From positions 19,086 through 81,585 of the forward strand of contig JAQGDQ010000845.1 in assembly GCA_030141605.1 (NCBI GenBank): 62,500 bases of DNA, given 5' to 3'. Origin of the DNA: Tubiluchus corallicola (lineage: Eukaryota; Priapulida; Priapulimorpha; Priapulimorphida; Tubiluchidae). Position 1 is the stretch's first letter; each line of letters starts with the position of its first letter. The translations under genes and the position numbers were made by a program. Shown one piece after another: positions 22,743 to 33,791 of the stretch. The notes under the pieces are model-generated. The model was not told the origin of the DNA. It did not search any database and saw only the letters and a program-made list of their open reading frames with translations.

Positions 22743-23690
22743 ATGGTGCTGAAATTGGCGAAATGGATGAGACTTGCCTTGACAGTGATGCTCTTGGTCA
22801 TCATGGTAATGATAGCGGCACACGTAATGTCGGTAAATGACAGTCGTTCCACGGAGGCACTAGACGAGAGCATTGACAAATCATCCGAGTATTTAGCTGC
22901 TGAAGAAGAGATCAGAAAAACGCGAGTCCATGCCATAGACGCTTGTTGGAAGCTGTGGCACGAAAAGCCACCGAAAATGTCCAAGATACAATATCATCAT
23001 CTGCTAGTGAACGACAAGCGAAGGATCATATTCTGTTTTGTTCCACAAGTTGCCAGCGCGAAATGGAGACGAATCATGGCAAGCGAAAGTTCTCATGCGG
23101 GAAATACGAGTCCAAATCGGACGCAATTTGTTCGACTTCAAACCCTGATGAATTACAACCAGAAGGAACGTAATAGCAGGATGGACACGTATCGCAGGGT
23201 CATGTTCGTTAGACATCCGTTAGAACGAGTTGTGTTCGCATGGAGAGACGCAATGAAAAACATCAATAAAAGCGAAGCAAACAATCAGAAGACAAGAGAT
23301 GATAGAGTCGATGGTTCAAAACCCGTGCAGTTTAACGAATTCGTGCAACGTGTTTTAAATTCTGAATCGGACATGGTGAAGAATCCGCACCAGAAGGCAA
23401 GCGTACATTTGGAATCGTTTGAGAAGTCGTGTAATCCGTGTCAAATGGACTACGATTATATAGGCAACGCAAATGCTTTCAGAAGAGATTCGCGTGTCAT
23501 CATCAGTAAATTAGACCTCGGTGACGATCACTTATCAATGTTTGGGAAAAATGAGGCGGCAAAACCAAACAACAGAGCAGTCGGTTACTGGGACTACTAC
23601 AAGGACGTTCCATCGGGAACGGTGAACAGGTTATGTGACAGATACAAAAATGATATGATCATGTTTAATTATAAATGTGTTCCGCCTTAA
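22743..23690 (+). CDS. Carbohydrate sulfotransferase paralogue with altered PAPS loop
   Basis: 315 residues, tandem paralogue of the upstream gene. A membrane anchor spans about residues 11-28 and a charged stem follows. The conserved blocks are ACWKLW (68-73), LLVNDKRRIIFCFVP (87-101), FVRHPLERVVFAWRDAM (3'-phosphate loop, about 155-171), CNPCQMDYDYIG (230-241) and the family end RYKNDMIMFNYKC. The 5'-phosphosulfate loop reads PQVASAKW instead of PKVAST.W: the lysine expected to contact PAPS is Gln, and the following Thr is Ala. Activity may be reduced, or this is a pseudoenzyme. The frame is otherwise intact. The first in-frame ATG is at 22,743; a GTG six bases upstream is not used. An ATG at 22,712 is in another frame. 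An acceptor-like TCATTGCAG ends at 22,689. AATAAA lies 20 bases after the stop. Confidence 0.9.
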   Translation: MVLKLAKWMRLALTVMLLVIMVMIAAHVMSVNDSRSTEALDESIDKSSEYLAAEEEIRKTRVHAIDACWKLWHEKPPKMSKIQYHHLLVNDKRRIIFCFVPQVASAKWRRIMASESSHAGNTSPNRTQFVRLQTLMNYNQKERNSRMDTYRRVMFVRHPLERVVFAWRDAMKNINKSEANNQKTRDDRVDGSKPVQFNEFVQRVLNSESDMVKNPHQKASVHLESFEKSCNPCQMDYDYIGNANAFRRDSRVIISKLDLGDDHLSMFGKNEAAKPNNRAVGYWDYYKDVPSGTVNRLCDRYKNDMIMFNYKCVPP

Positions 23691-23709
23691 TTTTACGTGA
23701 TTTTAAGCT

Positions 23710-23715
23710 AATAAA
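23710..23715 (+). terminator. Polyadenylation signal of sulfotransferase 2
   Basis: AATAAA 20 bases after the stop codon in AT-rich DNA. It implies a very short 3' UTR. Confidence 0.6.
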
Positions 23716-23798
23716 CTTTGTAACAAGAATTCAATTAAAAGAGTAACATAACAGACATGTTAAACCAGTGATTTGTTGTTACGTACACAATAAACAGA

Positions 23799-24333
23799 GT
23801 AGATTGCTTGCAGCTGCACGTACTGCACGTCAAGGTAGTGGTCGTTTAAATAGTACACGTCAAAAGCGAATATACTTTGTCTGTCATGTAGATAGCTTGC
23901 AGCAGCACATACTGCACATCAAGGAAGTGGTCGTTTAAATAGTACCCGTGAAAAGCGAATATACTTTGCCTGTCACGTAGATTGCTTGCAGCAGCACATA
24001 CTGCACGTCAAGGTAGTGGTCGTTTAAATAGTACACGTCAAAAGCGAATATACTTTGCCTGTCACGTAGATTGCTTGCAGCAGCACATACTGCACATCAA
24101 GGTAGTGGTCGTTTAAATAGTACCCGTGAAAAGCGAATATACTTTGTCTGTCATGTAGATCGCTTGCAGCAGCACATACTGCACGTCAAGGTAGTGGTCG
24201 TTTGAATAGTACCCGTGAAAAGCGAATATACTTTGCCTGTCACGTAGATTGCTTGCAGCAGCACATACTGCACGTCAAGGTAGTGGTCGTTTAAATAGTA
24301 CCCGTGAAAAGCGAATATACTTTGCCTGTCACG
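23799..24333. repeat. Minisatellite, 89-bp unit (6 copies)
   Basis: Starts of GTAGATTGCTTGCAG at 23,799, 23,888, 23,977 and on. The unit contains AGCACATACTGCACGTCAAG and GTAGTGGTCGTTTAAATAGT. Confidence 0.96.
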
Positions 24334-24604
24334 TTTTTCAAATTTATAACTATCCATAGTACATTCACTTTTCTCGGTAAGTCGCTAAAATAGTTGTTAT
24401 TTTATGCAACTTTGATTTACGTGTTTCTTTTTGCAACATGTCATGAGCTTAGAGGACTTAGTTCAACTTCAGGACTCGGACCCCATGCAGAAGATTTCAG
24501 AGTGACTTGATTTCAAAGATAGTAAGCTCATTCCACATTTCCATACCCAAAGGAGTTAAAGGCATTTCACGAAAGGGAAAAAGCGTTGTCACATTTGTTT
24601 CCTC
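24334..24604. other. No recognised feature
   Basis: Short AT-rich spacer before the hAT-like element. Confidence 0.3.
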
Positions 24605-25644
24605 CAGTGGTGGTTCCTAGTTAAAATTGCCGGGATCGCTGCTTCAGAAAATGTTTAGCCATTGTTTTAATACTGTGTAAAACGTAACAAACATACGTAA
24701 TTTTAATGTTGTATTTTGTAATTGTAATTCAGGGATGAGAATGACAAATCGCAAAATACTCTGAAACAGGCCGGGAGTTTTGGGGCCATCTAGGCCTCCA
24801 ATGGGGCTGAAGGACAAAGCCCCCCTAGAGCCAGCAACAAATTGCAATTTTGTGACCATAGAGAGCCTCCTCTAAGTGGACTTAAAATATCAATTACCTT
24901 GTTTCATGCACAATTTAAAATACCCAACTATCAAGGATACATGATACCTAATTGTTTCAAAAACGCCTAACTACTGGCCGCTCCTATGCAAAAGTATATA
25001 AAAACTGTCTGTAATTGACTCAAATAACTGCGCACAATTGATTCTATATTTTTATACATAGAGATCTACACGTGGTTACACTGATGTACGTGATGTAAAC
25101 AAAGTGACGACCTGCCAACTAGCGGTCAGCTTGTGAAATAATGTACTGGGTCCATAAAAATTTCCTCAACGAATTTACGCGATTTACAAAAATGGCACTA
25201 CTGGTTTTCCAAAACCTCGGAATTCTGCGTATCCGCGGAAAATTGAGTCCCTGGTAATTTTAAACAAACAAACATACGAAGTTTTATACATAAACTTGAT
25301 AAAATTCTAAACAAAAAATATTTTTTGCTTATTAGCAGCCCAAAAGGTGGCAGTTCAAGCTTGATCCATTCATAGTAAGCTCGTGACAACTGACAACAAA
25401 CTGTGTGAGCGACAGTACTTTTTCTACCTGGGCCCAGACATGTGCACATGGCCGCATGCATACAACAACCAAACACAACACTGTGCTGAGCTGTGAAGCA
25501 AACAGTACTACTCTCACGTGCTCCGGTTCCGTGCAAATACAAAAAAGAACTAAAGAAAAAATATTATATTGAATATTATCTATAATATTGAGTGAAAATA
25601 GGGGGTGCTGAAGTTTCACATTACCTATGCATGAGCCGCCACTG
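24605..25644 (-). mobile_element. Non-autonomous hAT-like element, copy 2
   Basis: Termini CAGTGGTGGTTC and GAGCCGCCACTG are inverted repeats. Flanks GTTTCCTC and GTTTGCTC form an 8-bp target duplication with one mismatch. About 1,040 bp, with no transposase seen. A further MITE (CTATGCAAAAGTATATAAAA family, see 34,051) is nested at about 24,960-25,190. Confidence 0.82.
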
Positions 25645-25732
25645 GTTTGCTCTAAATATGTGAGCATTCCCGTAATCCAAGAGTCATTGTACTACACCAC
25701 ACAATCAAATCAAGTATACATGAAAGTAATCA

Positions 25733-26204
25733 CTACAAAGAGTGTAAACAACGGATCGGCATCATAATAAAGACATAAACAACATACTTTGGTTTTGTGC
25801 TGCTGGTGAAAAACCAATCTCTGCTGACTCGACACGCGGACTTCTCCGAAATTCCTGGGATCAAACGGTCCGTATAAGTGGATGCTTGGTCAACCATCCG
25901 TGTCATCGTATCCCTCCTCGGTGAGCTCTTGGCGGATATTAGAACTTCTTCGTTTTCTTCTCCTTCGTTATTAGCGTGAACTTCGCTTATTTGTCCTTCA
26001 TTTTTCCGCACTGCTAACGCCTCTGCGTCGCTGTCCGCGCACGCGGTCATTTGAGGGTGATTTTTTTCCGACGCGGACGAATCGGTTTCGTTAACGTTAT
26101 CGGCGTCGCGAGGTTTATGGAAACGCAAGTTGTCGCACTCGTCCGAATAGTTTAACAGGAAATCCTCGCTGTCCATCGTTAAGTCAAAACAGACGTTTTC
26201 TTCC
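25733..26204 (-). CDS. HFM1: Possible last HFM1 exon (acidic C-terminus)
   Basis: Acceptor GTTTACAG then about 156 codons to a stop at 25,733; begins EENVCFDLTMDSEDFLLNYS, acidic and Ser-rich, without a known domain. HFM1 tails are poorly conserved and acidic, so this fits. However, it needs a phase-2 donor and the exon at 29,247 ends in phase 1, so an exon is missing or a boundary is different. It could also belong to another transcript. No clear poly(A) signal follows. Confidence 0.5.
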
Positions 26205-26407
26205 CTGTAAACGACAGTAGAAAAATTAGTCACAAACATAATAAAATTAACGTATGTTTACAAAAGTACGTTTACAAAAGTACAAAAATGTGAAAAAAGT
26301 CTTTACACAATGTACATTAAATAAATTTCTTACTAAACAAGCTGACAATTTTGCATTACTATTTACTTATTCTAAATATATATCCAATATTTATAATCAA
26401 TGTATAA
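26205..26407. other. Intronic AT-rich spacer
   Basis: Between the putative last exon and a LINE fragment. Nothing recognised. Confidence 0.3.
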
Positions 26408-28207
26408 TCAATTTACTATAAGATCATTTTGGGTTAGTTCTTTTACAATATCTATATACATTTTAATTACATTAGTGTCTCTCTTTGTGTAAATGTTTCG
26501 AATGTCATTATTTTCTAAGCTGCGTTCGAGATTCACTCTTATATCTTGTCTAATCAATGGTAACGCACAATGAAAAATGAAATGTTCTGGGGTTTGACTG
26601 CCCAAACCGCAAACACACAGATCTGAATCAGTTATACCTATCCTGTATTTAAATGATTTGCAACCTCTTCCAAGTAGAAGAGCTGACACACTTGTTTCTA
26701 TAAATGTGTCATATTTACTGACGGGTATATCTAATGGTGTTGTAAATACAGGAATTAACTCTCGTGGATTACCGGTCAACTGGTTTACATGTTGTATTTT
26801 TCAACTCCATAAAACTTTGATGTATTTGTCCACTTCATTTTTATTATATTTGACGTTTGTGTTGTCCAAATTACCGACCGTCAACGTATCATTACGGGCA
26901 ATTTCTACACCTTTTGTAATCTTTAAAAAATTTAACTTTTTTATGTGATTAGCCAAAAAATGATAAAAGTATTGGCCCAGATTCCGCAGCTGATCAATAA
27001 GTTGAATTTCACACCTAACTACATCATCCTCTGGTTTATCTAATGCTTTCATTGGCCCAGATTACGCAGCTGATCAATAAGTTGAATTTCACACCTAACT
27101 ACATCTTCCTCTGGTTTATCTAATGCTTTCATTGGCCCAGATTACGCAGCTGACCAATAAGTTGAATTTCACACCTAACTACATCATCCTCTGGTTTATC
27201 TAATGCTTTCATTGGCCCAGATTACGCAGCTGATGAATAAGTTGAATTTCACACCTAACTACATCATCCTCTGGTTTATCTAATGCTTTCATTGGCCCAG
27301 ATTACGCAGCTGATCAATAAGTTGAATTTCACACCTAACTGCATCATCCTCTGGTTTATCTAATGCTTTCATCGGCCCAGATTACGCAGCTGCTCAGTAA
27401 GTTGAATTTCACACCTAACTACATCATCCTCTGGTTTATCTAATGCTTTCATTGGGCCAGATTACGCAGCTGATCAATAAGTTGAATTTCACACCTAACT
27501 ACATCATCCTCTGGTTTATCTAATGCTTTCATTGGCCCAGATTACGCAGCTGATCAATAAGTTGAATTTCACACCTAACTACATCATCCTCTGGTTTATC
27601 TAATGCTTTCATTGGCCCAGATTACGCAGCTGATGAATAAGTTGAATTTCACACCTAACTACATCATCCTCTGGTTTATCTAACGCTTTCATTGGCCCAG
27701 AGTATGCAGTTAATGAATAAGTTGAATTTCACACCTAACTACATCATCCTCTGGTTTATCTAATGCTTTCATTGGCCCAGATTATGCAGCTGATGAATAA
27801 GTTGAATTTCACACCTAACTACATCATCCTCTGGTTTATCTAATGCTTTCATTGGCCCAGATTCAGCAGCTGATGAATAAGTTGAATTTCACACCTAACT
27901 ACATCATCCTCTGGTTTATCTAATGCTTTCATTGGCCCAGATTAAGCAGCTGATGAATAAGTTGAATTTCACACCTAACTACATCATCCTCTGGTTTATC
28001 TAATGCTTTCATTGGCCCAGATTACGCAGCTGATGAATAAGTTGAATTTCGCACCTAACTACATATTCCTCTGGTTTATCTAATGCTTTCATTAAAAATT
28101 TGCTGACAATAGACGAGTACAGTATATCGATTGGGGGTAAACCACATATTAATTCTAATTCAGTTTTAGGCGGATTGTATTTAACGCCAACGGCTGTTTT
28201 GAGTATA
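26408..28207 (-). pseudogene. Non-LTR retrotransposon ORF2 C-terminus, split by an 80-bp array
   Basis: The minus strand encodes VKYNPPKTELELICGLPPID (28,2 kb), then the segment MKALDKPEDDVVRCEIQLID, then LNFLKITKGVEIARND and GRGCKSFKYRIGITDSDLCV..G..TPEHFIFHC, a typical C-terminal end of a jockey/CR1/L2-like ORF2. One segment of the ORF is amplified into the array at 26,972-28,093, and a TGA interrupts at about 26,801. The upstream part is cut off by an LTR-like insertion at 28,209. It is dead. Confidence 0.8.
26972..28093 (-). repeat. 80-bp minisatellite born inside a LINE ORF (14 copies)
   Basis: Unit ATTGGCCCAGATTACGCAGC, TGATCAATAAGTTGAATTTC, ACACCTAACTACATCATCCT, CTGGTTTATCTAATGCTTTC. 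Translated on the minus strand, each unit is about 27 residues of the LINE ORF (KALDKPEDDVVRCEIQLI). Since 80 is not a multiple of three, the array shifts frame. The outermost copies connect to LINE sequence on both sides. Confidence 0.95.
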
Positions 28208-28208
28208 T

Positions 28209-28616
28209 TGTTACGAAGGCAGATTATGACCAACCCCCTAATGTTAGTAATGGGTATGGTTGAGAAGCCCAGTAATGCAAATGTACCTGTATAAAACAGA
28301 ATGCATGCCGTAATTTGACGATTCCAACCTGGCCTTTCTGTCTGTAAAGGTGAATGCTGTAGGTTTGCTGATTTTTATACCAAAGTCTGTTCACATGTCA
28401 TTCTTTTGGAGTTACCGGTTGTGCAATAAAGTTTAAATTAAGCTCGCATTCCGTATCTTTTTACTTTTCTCGTCTGCTGTAAAGTATTTCAGAACTTGTA
28501 TGCCGCTCTATACATCCTGAGACGGATCCGCACTGGAACCCGGATCCGTTACACTGGTGTCAGAAGTGGGATACATTCTGAGGAGACGGATCCGCACTGG
28601 GACCGGATCCGTTACA
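28209..28616 (+). mobile_element. LTR-like element with trapped tRNA-Leu primer site, copy 2
   Basis: TGTTACGAAGG ... CCGTTACA, target duplication ATAT on both sides (205-208 and 617-620 of 28 kb). LTR proper to 28,553, primer site TGGTGTCAGAAGTGGGAT at 28,555-28,572, then a repeated LTR end. TATA-like GTATAAAAC and AATAAA (28,425-28,430) are present. It is inserted into the LINE fragment. Confidence 0.88.
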
Positions 28617-28964
28617 ATATCATATATAAGGTCGTCGAAAGCCTGTAGTTTCGAATCTAGCCAGGATGTAGCGGCATACAATACTAACTATTCCAACAAA
28701 GAATTAAGCCAACTAATTAGGAGGAGAAGGACATTACCCGGGTTTTACGTTGATGTTGTCCTGAAGATGTTGACCACCAGGTGACTTCCATGCCAAAACC
28801 TTGCCTTGTCTCCTCTCCGGAACCACACCTAGAAGAGTCAATGAAGCTCATTCATCAACATTAATCAGTCAAGACTAGATCAAACTGACCAGTTAAAGCA
28901 CAAGTCAACACTTTTCATAAACAAAGCTCAAAAAATTCGTCTTACTGAATGTTTTGAAGAAATG
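28617..28964. other. Intron, no recognised feature
   Basis: A 75-codon open frame overlaps the LTR end and is not conserved elsewhere. Confidence 0.3.
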
Positions 28965-29195
28965 CGAAAAAAAACAATGGCGGACTTTAACAGTGATTTT
29001 TTCAAAGTTGTTTTTCAGTGTGCAGCCTGCACCTCAACTTCAATGTGGATTATCTCAACTTAGAAACAACATAGAGAGATGAACTTGGTATCAAAATTTT
29101 CCTCATGAAATGGAGATTCAGGATATGTGAATAAGTAGAAAAGCTTAATTGCTGACTTATAGACGATGTTGCTATGCAAGCACACATATGTTACT
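28965..29195 (+). repeat. Dispersed repeat family L, copy 1
   Basis: Shares AACAATGGCGGACTTTAACA, CCTGCACCTCAACTTCAATG, GATTATCTCAACTTAGAAAC and ATGAAATGGAGATTCAGGA with the regions at 49.2, 57.2 and 60.8 kb. No terminal repeats recognised. Confidence 0.75.
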
Positions 29196-29246
29196 AAAAT
29201 AATGACATACTCATAACGACTCATTAATAACCACAGGTACACTTAC

Positions 29247-29401
29247 CTAATGACCTTGCTGCCTCTGAATCATGATATTTAGCACCTAGGTTGTCACCAT
29301 CAACAGCAATGAGAATATCATCAAAATCATCATCATCAATATCATCCCAGTCGTCCAAACCAAAAGTGCCAAGTGAAAAATCAACTTCAGATGGTGAACT
29401 G
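29247..29401 (-). CDS. HFM1: Probable HFM1 C-terminal exon (Asp-rich)
   Basis: Acceptor TTTTCTAG, donor TTAG|GTAAGTG. It encodes SSPSEVDFSLGTFGLDDWDD followed by IDDDDFDDILIAVDGDN. HFM1 has a similar FELG..WDDFDD acidic stretch in its tail. It requires a phase-2 upstream intron while the exon at 32,949 ends in phase 1, so at least one short exon in between was not found. Confidence 0.65.
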
Positions 29402-29466
29402 CTAGAAAAGACAAAGATTGAATGAAATTCCGTAATGCCAATTCTAAGACGATGTTGTTGCCTTTA

Positions 29467-30630
29467 GCCAAGAAACCACAGCTAATGTACTTTATCTTGA
29501 TGTCAGGAAACCACAGTTAATGTCCTTTATCTTGATGCCAAGTAAGCATGGTTAATGTCCTTTATCTTGGTGCCAAGAAACCACAGTTAATGTCCTGTAT
29601 CTTGATGCCAAGAAACCACAGTAATGTCCTTTATCTTGATGCCAAGAAACCACGGTTAATGTCCTTTATCTTGAACGTCAAAAACCATGGTTAATGTCCT
29701 TTATCTTGAACGCTAAGAAACCACAGCTAATGTCCTTTATCTTGTTGCCAAGAAACCACAGCTAATGTCCTTTATCTTGACACCAAGAAACCATGGTCAA
29801 TGTCCTTTATCTTGATGCCAAGAAACCATGGTCAATATCCTTTATCTTGAATGCTAAGAAACCACAGCTAATGTCCTTTATCTTGATGCCAAGCAACCAC
29901 AGCTAATGTCCTTTATCTTGATGCCAAGCAACCACAGCTAATGTCCTTTATCTTGATGCCAAGAAACCACGGTTAATGTCCTTTATCTTGAACGCCAAAA
30001 GCCATGGTTAATGTCCTTTATCTTGAACGCTAAGAAACCACAGCTAATGTCCTTTATCTTGTTGCCAAGAAATCACAGCTAATGTCCTTTATCTTGACAC
30101 CAAGAAACCATGGTCAATGTCCTTTATCTTGATGCCAAGAAACCATGGTCAATATCCTTTATCTTGAATGCTAAGAAACCACAGCTAATGTCCTTTATCT
30201 TGATGCCAAGCAACCACAGCTAATGTCCTTTATCTTGATGCCAAGCAACCACAGCTAATGTCCTTTATCTTGATGCCAAGAAACCACGGTTAATGTCCTT
30301 TATCTTGAACGCCAAAAGCCATGGTTAATGTCCTTTATCTTGAACGCTAAGAAACCACAGCTAATGTCCTTTATCTTGTTGCCAAGAAATCACAGCTAAT
30401 GTCCTTTATCTTGACACCAAGAAACCATGGTCAATGTCCTTTATCTTGATGCCAAGAAACCATGGTCAATATCCTTTATCTTGAATGCTAAGAAACAACA
30501 GCTAATGTCCTTTATCTTGATGCCAAGCAACCACAGCTAATGTCCTTTATCTTGATGCCAAGAACACCTCAGTTAATGTCCTTTATCTTGATGCCAAGAA
30601 ACCACAGTAAAGTCCTTTATCTTATGTCTT
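29467..30630. repeat. Minisatellite, 35-bp unit with 316-bp higher-order repeat
   Basis: Units ACCACAGCTAATGTCCTTTA TCTTGATGCCAAGAA with CATGGTCAATATCC and CATGGTTAATG variants. The variant order repeats with a period of about 316 bp (nine units), seen from CATGGTCAATATCC at about 29,827, 30,143 and 30,459. It lies just upstream of the Asp-rich exon acceptor. Confidence 0.95.
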
Positions 30631-31418
30631 AATGTTTGTCGGGATGGAAAGAGGAGTGATTATCGCACTTAGCTACCAAAGCCAAGGTTCCGAGTTCAAA
30701 TCACGCTTTGGGTTTTACGAGTCATTATTCGTTTACTGCACGAATAAGGCTTTCTAGCCACCTACCTAGGCCTGATCAGTCTTAGCACTCTTAACTGAGT
30801 ACCTGATCTTGCACTGAGGATTTCGCAAACAATAGTTATAAAATTGAGCCTTAAAATGAAGAGACGACAGCATATTTTTGAAAGTGCTTATTCTCGTTCA
30901 CTGAATTCGCTTGTTGAATACATAGGAAGTGCATTTCTCAATGAAACCTCAACATTTAACTATTCAGTCTGTCACCCACGGGTCAAAGGTCAGCCAATCT
31001 AGGCATAAGTTATACCATTCAGTTTGTCTCAGTGAGACGTTTCATCTGAGACACAACAACCTACTTTTGGTAGACCCTGGAAGGCATTTGCCTCCTCGAC
31101 CCCTAGTTTGCCCCTGTGTAACAGGTTAATCATACACACTGTCACCTATGCCATTCAATTCGCCTCATCACGACCTTTCATTTGGTATGCTACGCGGTAC
31201 TATTCATGCACACTCGGTGCACCTGTTCCCCCCGACCCCCATTTTTTGGTTTTTGCCCCCCCCCCGCGGAAAATTGTCCTAAATGCGCATGTCCCATATT
31301 TTGTGGTGTGCAAGGCTAGGACACCACTAGCAATACGCCAAACTACGGGAGCAGATGGATCCTAAAGAAAAATAAAGGCCCTAGCTCTCAGCATGTAAAA
31401 GGTCACCCAATTCCCAAA

Positions 31419-31421
<3 letters not shown>
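30631..31421. other. Intron spacer, possible tRNA-like SINE piece
   Basis: At 30,650-30,720, GCACTTAGCTACCAAAGCC and GGTTCCGAGTTCAAATCACG resemble A and B boxes. Poly-C near 31,258. No exon recognised. Confidence 0.25.
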
Positions 31422-31481
<60 letters not shown>

Positions 31482-31491
31482 GTAATAATAA
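31422..31491. repeat. (TAA)n microsatellite
   Basis: About 23 near-perfect trinucleotides. Confidence 0.97.
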
Positions 31492-31568
31492 TTTTAATGC
31501 CCGAAATTCATATAAAAATATGTCGTATATACATTCAAAATTCACACAATGATGCACGATCACGCATA

Positions 31569-31730
31569 CAATTAAGTGCTTAAAAGATCAACACTACTAC
31601 ATTATACAGACACAGATTAAAATAACAAAGTTTAAAAGCTTCGACGAATAAAAATGTTTCAATTTGACGTTTAAAAACAGCAATACTTCTGTCTAAATGG
31701 ATTGCAGTAGTGCGTTTTTTCATCAGTACT
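31569..31730 (-). pseudogene. Possible LINE C-terminal fragment
   Basis: The minus strand reads LDRSIAVFKRQIETFLFVEA then a stop. FKRQL.TFLF-like ends occur in CR1/L2-type reverse transcriptases. It is short, so this is tentative. Confidence 0.4.
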
Positions 31731-31741
31731 GTCTAACCTGT

Positions 31742-32280
31742 TGTTGGCATCCTTCTGTCTTGGAAGACAATGGAGTGTGCGCCAAGAGAGTCAGTTATTG
31801 ATCACATTGATGGAGCTGCAGCGTCGACTGTGGCTGAGCGGTGCGATCCTTGAACGTCTCCTGGGCGCACGCCTGGGCAAGGTGTATGGAGATCCTGAGT
31901 TGCCCAGACAACAGGAACCCCCTCTCTTCTTCCCTGGTGTAGTCCAAAGGAAAGTGGAGCGATACGTTTGGCACCAGGTTGGCTGCAGGAGCTGCCGGAG
32001 TCAGTGAGCATGCTGCACTGGTCCGCCTTCGGAGCTCTACTCGTGATTTGGAAGGTTTACTCCTCTACACATGGCCGTTGGGTCGCTTGACCTCCTCCGC
32101 CCTCTAGCCATTGGCTGCTTGTGCAGCTCCTCCGCCTAGTGTCGAGATACAGTGTGGGCATCCCGCAAGCCTACGGCACCTGGCATTCCTAGGCGGTCAC
32201 CCATCGAAGTACTAACCAGGCTCTACGTTGCTTAACTTCAGTGATCAGGCGAGAACCGGTGTTTTCAACGTGATTTGGCC
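31742..32280 (-). mobile_element. 5S rRNA-derived SINE (SINE3 type), copy 1
   Basis: The minus strand starts with a diverged 5S rRNA (32,280 to about 32,165; GGTTAGTACTTCGATGGGTG, CCGCCTAGGAATGCCAGGTG), followed by a body of about 420 bp that is also present at 37,870-38,389. An 11-bp perfect target duplication GTCTAACCTGT flanks it (31,731-31,741 and 32,281-32,291), which shows retroposition. The 5S head would supply the internal pol III promoter. It lacks the first few 5S bases. Confidence 0.9.
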
Positions 32281-32291
32281 GTCTAACCTGT

Positions 32292-32948
32292 AAACTCTGT
32301 ATTAACAAACTTCGAATCATCATACCTGCAGGTATATTTTGACTGTTTTGCATCACTTTGCTTATCTATCTGATTATTCGGAAACTTCCCACGGTGAAAA
32401 CCTGTTAAATTTAAAAAAAATATATAGCAAATTGCCACTTTGACAGCAACACATAAATAGGCAACTTTGCATTTTGTTTGTTAAAGCAACATTTGTTTAT
32501 TTAATCTTATTTCGCGTTTATTTCAATATATAACAAGTACCGTAGTACAGCAAACAAAAACTTAAAAAATAGAAATAGTGATCTAAAAATAAAGTCATTA
32601 TTTACAAGACAAACAAAAATAAATATTTACACAAATAACAGAGGATTCGTGAGCTAAATGTTTTTAAACAGGGTTAGAAAGTGTATATTACCAATGGGCA
32701 GATTTTTAAAAATGACATGAGCCTTACAAATAAAACTGCGTATGACTATTGTATGTCAAGCTGCAAAGATGTTTAGATAAAAAGCCCAAATGTACTGCAA
32801 ATTTTAAAACAATTTATAAAGTATTTTTGTGTATGTTTTTTTTCAATCAACAGCATTTTTTGCAATCATAGTTGCATTTATTCACAGACAAGAACTACAT
32901 TCGAGCAAGTTTGCCCTTTTTGCTTTTCAAGAACTGTTTTGCAAATAC
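32292..32948. other. HFM1 intron, AT-rich
   Basis: AT-rich DNA. The donor ACAG|GTATTTG of the next exon lies at its right edge. Nothing else is recognised. Confidence 0.35.
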
Positions 32949-33288
32949 CTGTGAGTTCTGCGACATCGCACGAATCAAACGAATTCAAGTCTTTGTCAAA
33001 ACCTTGAGCCAACATCTTCCGGTGTTGCCAAAAATTATCCAATTCCTCCCAGCCGGAAGATGCATTCGCGGTACCGCTCCGATCAACTACAATCGAGGGT
33101 GTGGGTTGGGGAATTTGACGAGGGTGGATGCGTGGTTTAAGTGCGCACGATAAGTTAACAGTGGGCGTAGGACGTGCACCCGATTTGAGGTTTGTGTTAG
33201 CACTCTGCAATGACTTAAGCGATTCTACCTTATTCTTTGGATTGTAAGCATACTGTTCCAAGTTGACTGATTTAAGTTGATTGTTTGC
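32949..33288 (-). CDS. HFM1: HFM1 exon 18 of those in window (low-complexity linker)
   Basis: Acceptor ACGACAG, donor ACAG|GTATTTG; 340 nt. Starts ANNQLKSVNLEQYAYNPKNK, resembling the KSQSVDLKEF..TPKP segment after the zinc motif in HFM1. The rest (GWEELDNFWQHRKMLAQ, LNSFDSCDVAELT) is not obviously conserved. Phase 0 in, phase 1 out. Confidence 0.82.
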
Positions 33289-33594
33289 CTGTCGTGAAAA
33301 AAAACAATAGCATTAGAATTATACAGATGTCTTAGAAAAATAGGCACTTAATAAGTGGCACTAATCCATACACTACTCAGGTCTAAGATTATTCGAACGA
33401 ATAGATTCAGTTGATTCTAACAGATTTGGCATCCATTATAATAAACTTATTGAAAATATGAATGAAACACGGATTATATTTGGGGACTGCTTCAAATGTG
33501 GATTAAAACGCACACATAGGGTACATCTAGCGGGCTGCTGATTTGTTACATAAGATGTAGTGAGTAAGAAGAAGACGCCACCTGGAGTGTTTAC

Positions 33595-33791
33595 CTTGAA
33601 TCGTTTCAAACCAGGAGTGTCTGGCAGGTTCTTTCTCTTTGAATGCATCTGATCAAGGTGTCTCTGCAGCATGGAAGTCCTATAACTTCCTCCTTTATCT
33701 TGCAGAACACCTGTCTTGCAACAAAGGTGTCCACATGCTAGCTTCTTAGCACACCTGTGAGCGCACTGTCGACCGCAATTAACGTCTATAC
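33595..33791 (-). CDS. HFM1: HFM1 exon 17: cysteine-rich zinc motif
   Basis: Acceptor TTTCACACAG, donor AAG|GTAAAC; 197 nt. Encodes CGRQCAHRCAKKLACGHLCC and KTGV, the C..C..C...CGH.CCK.GV cysteine/histidine motif specific to the HFM1/MER3 C-terminal region, then the basic linker KRKNLPDTPGLKRFK. This exon separates HFM1 from Brr2/ASCC3-type helicases. Confidence 0.92.

Noticed and set aside
25198-25667. Open frames of 114 and 111 codons (-)
   Set aside because: Inside the non-autonomous hAT-like element. Not conserved in its relative at 11.4 kb.
31741-32011. 88-codon (+) and 69-codon (-) frames; similar frames at 38,011-38,387
   Set aside because: Body of the 5S-derived SINE. The frames recur only because the element does.
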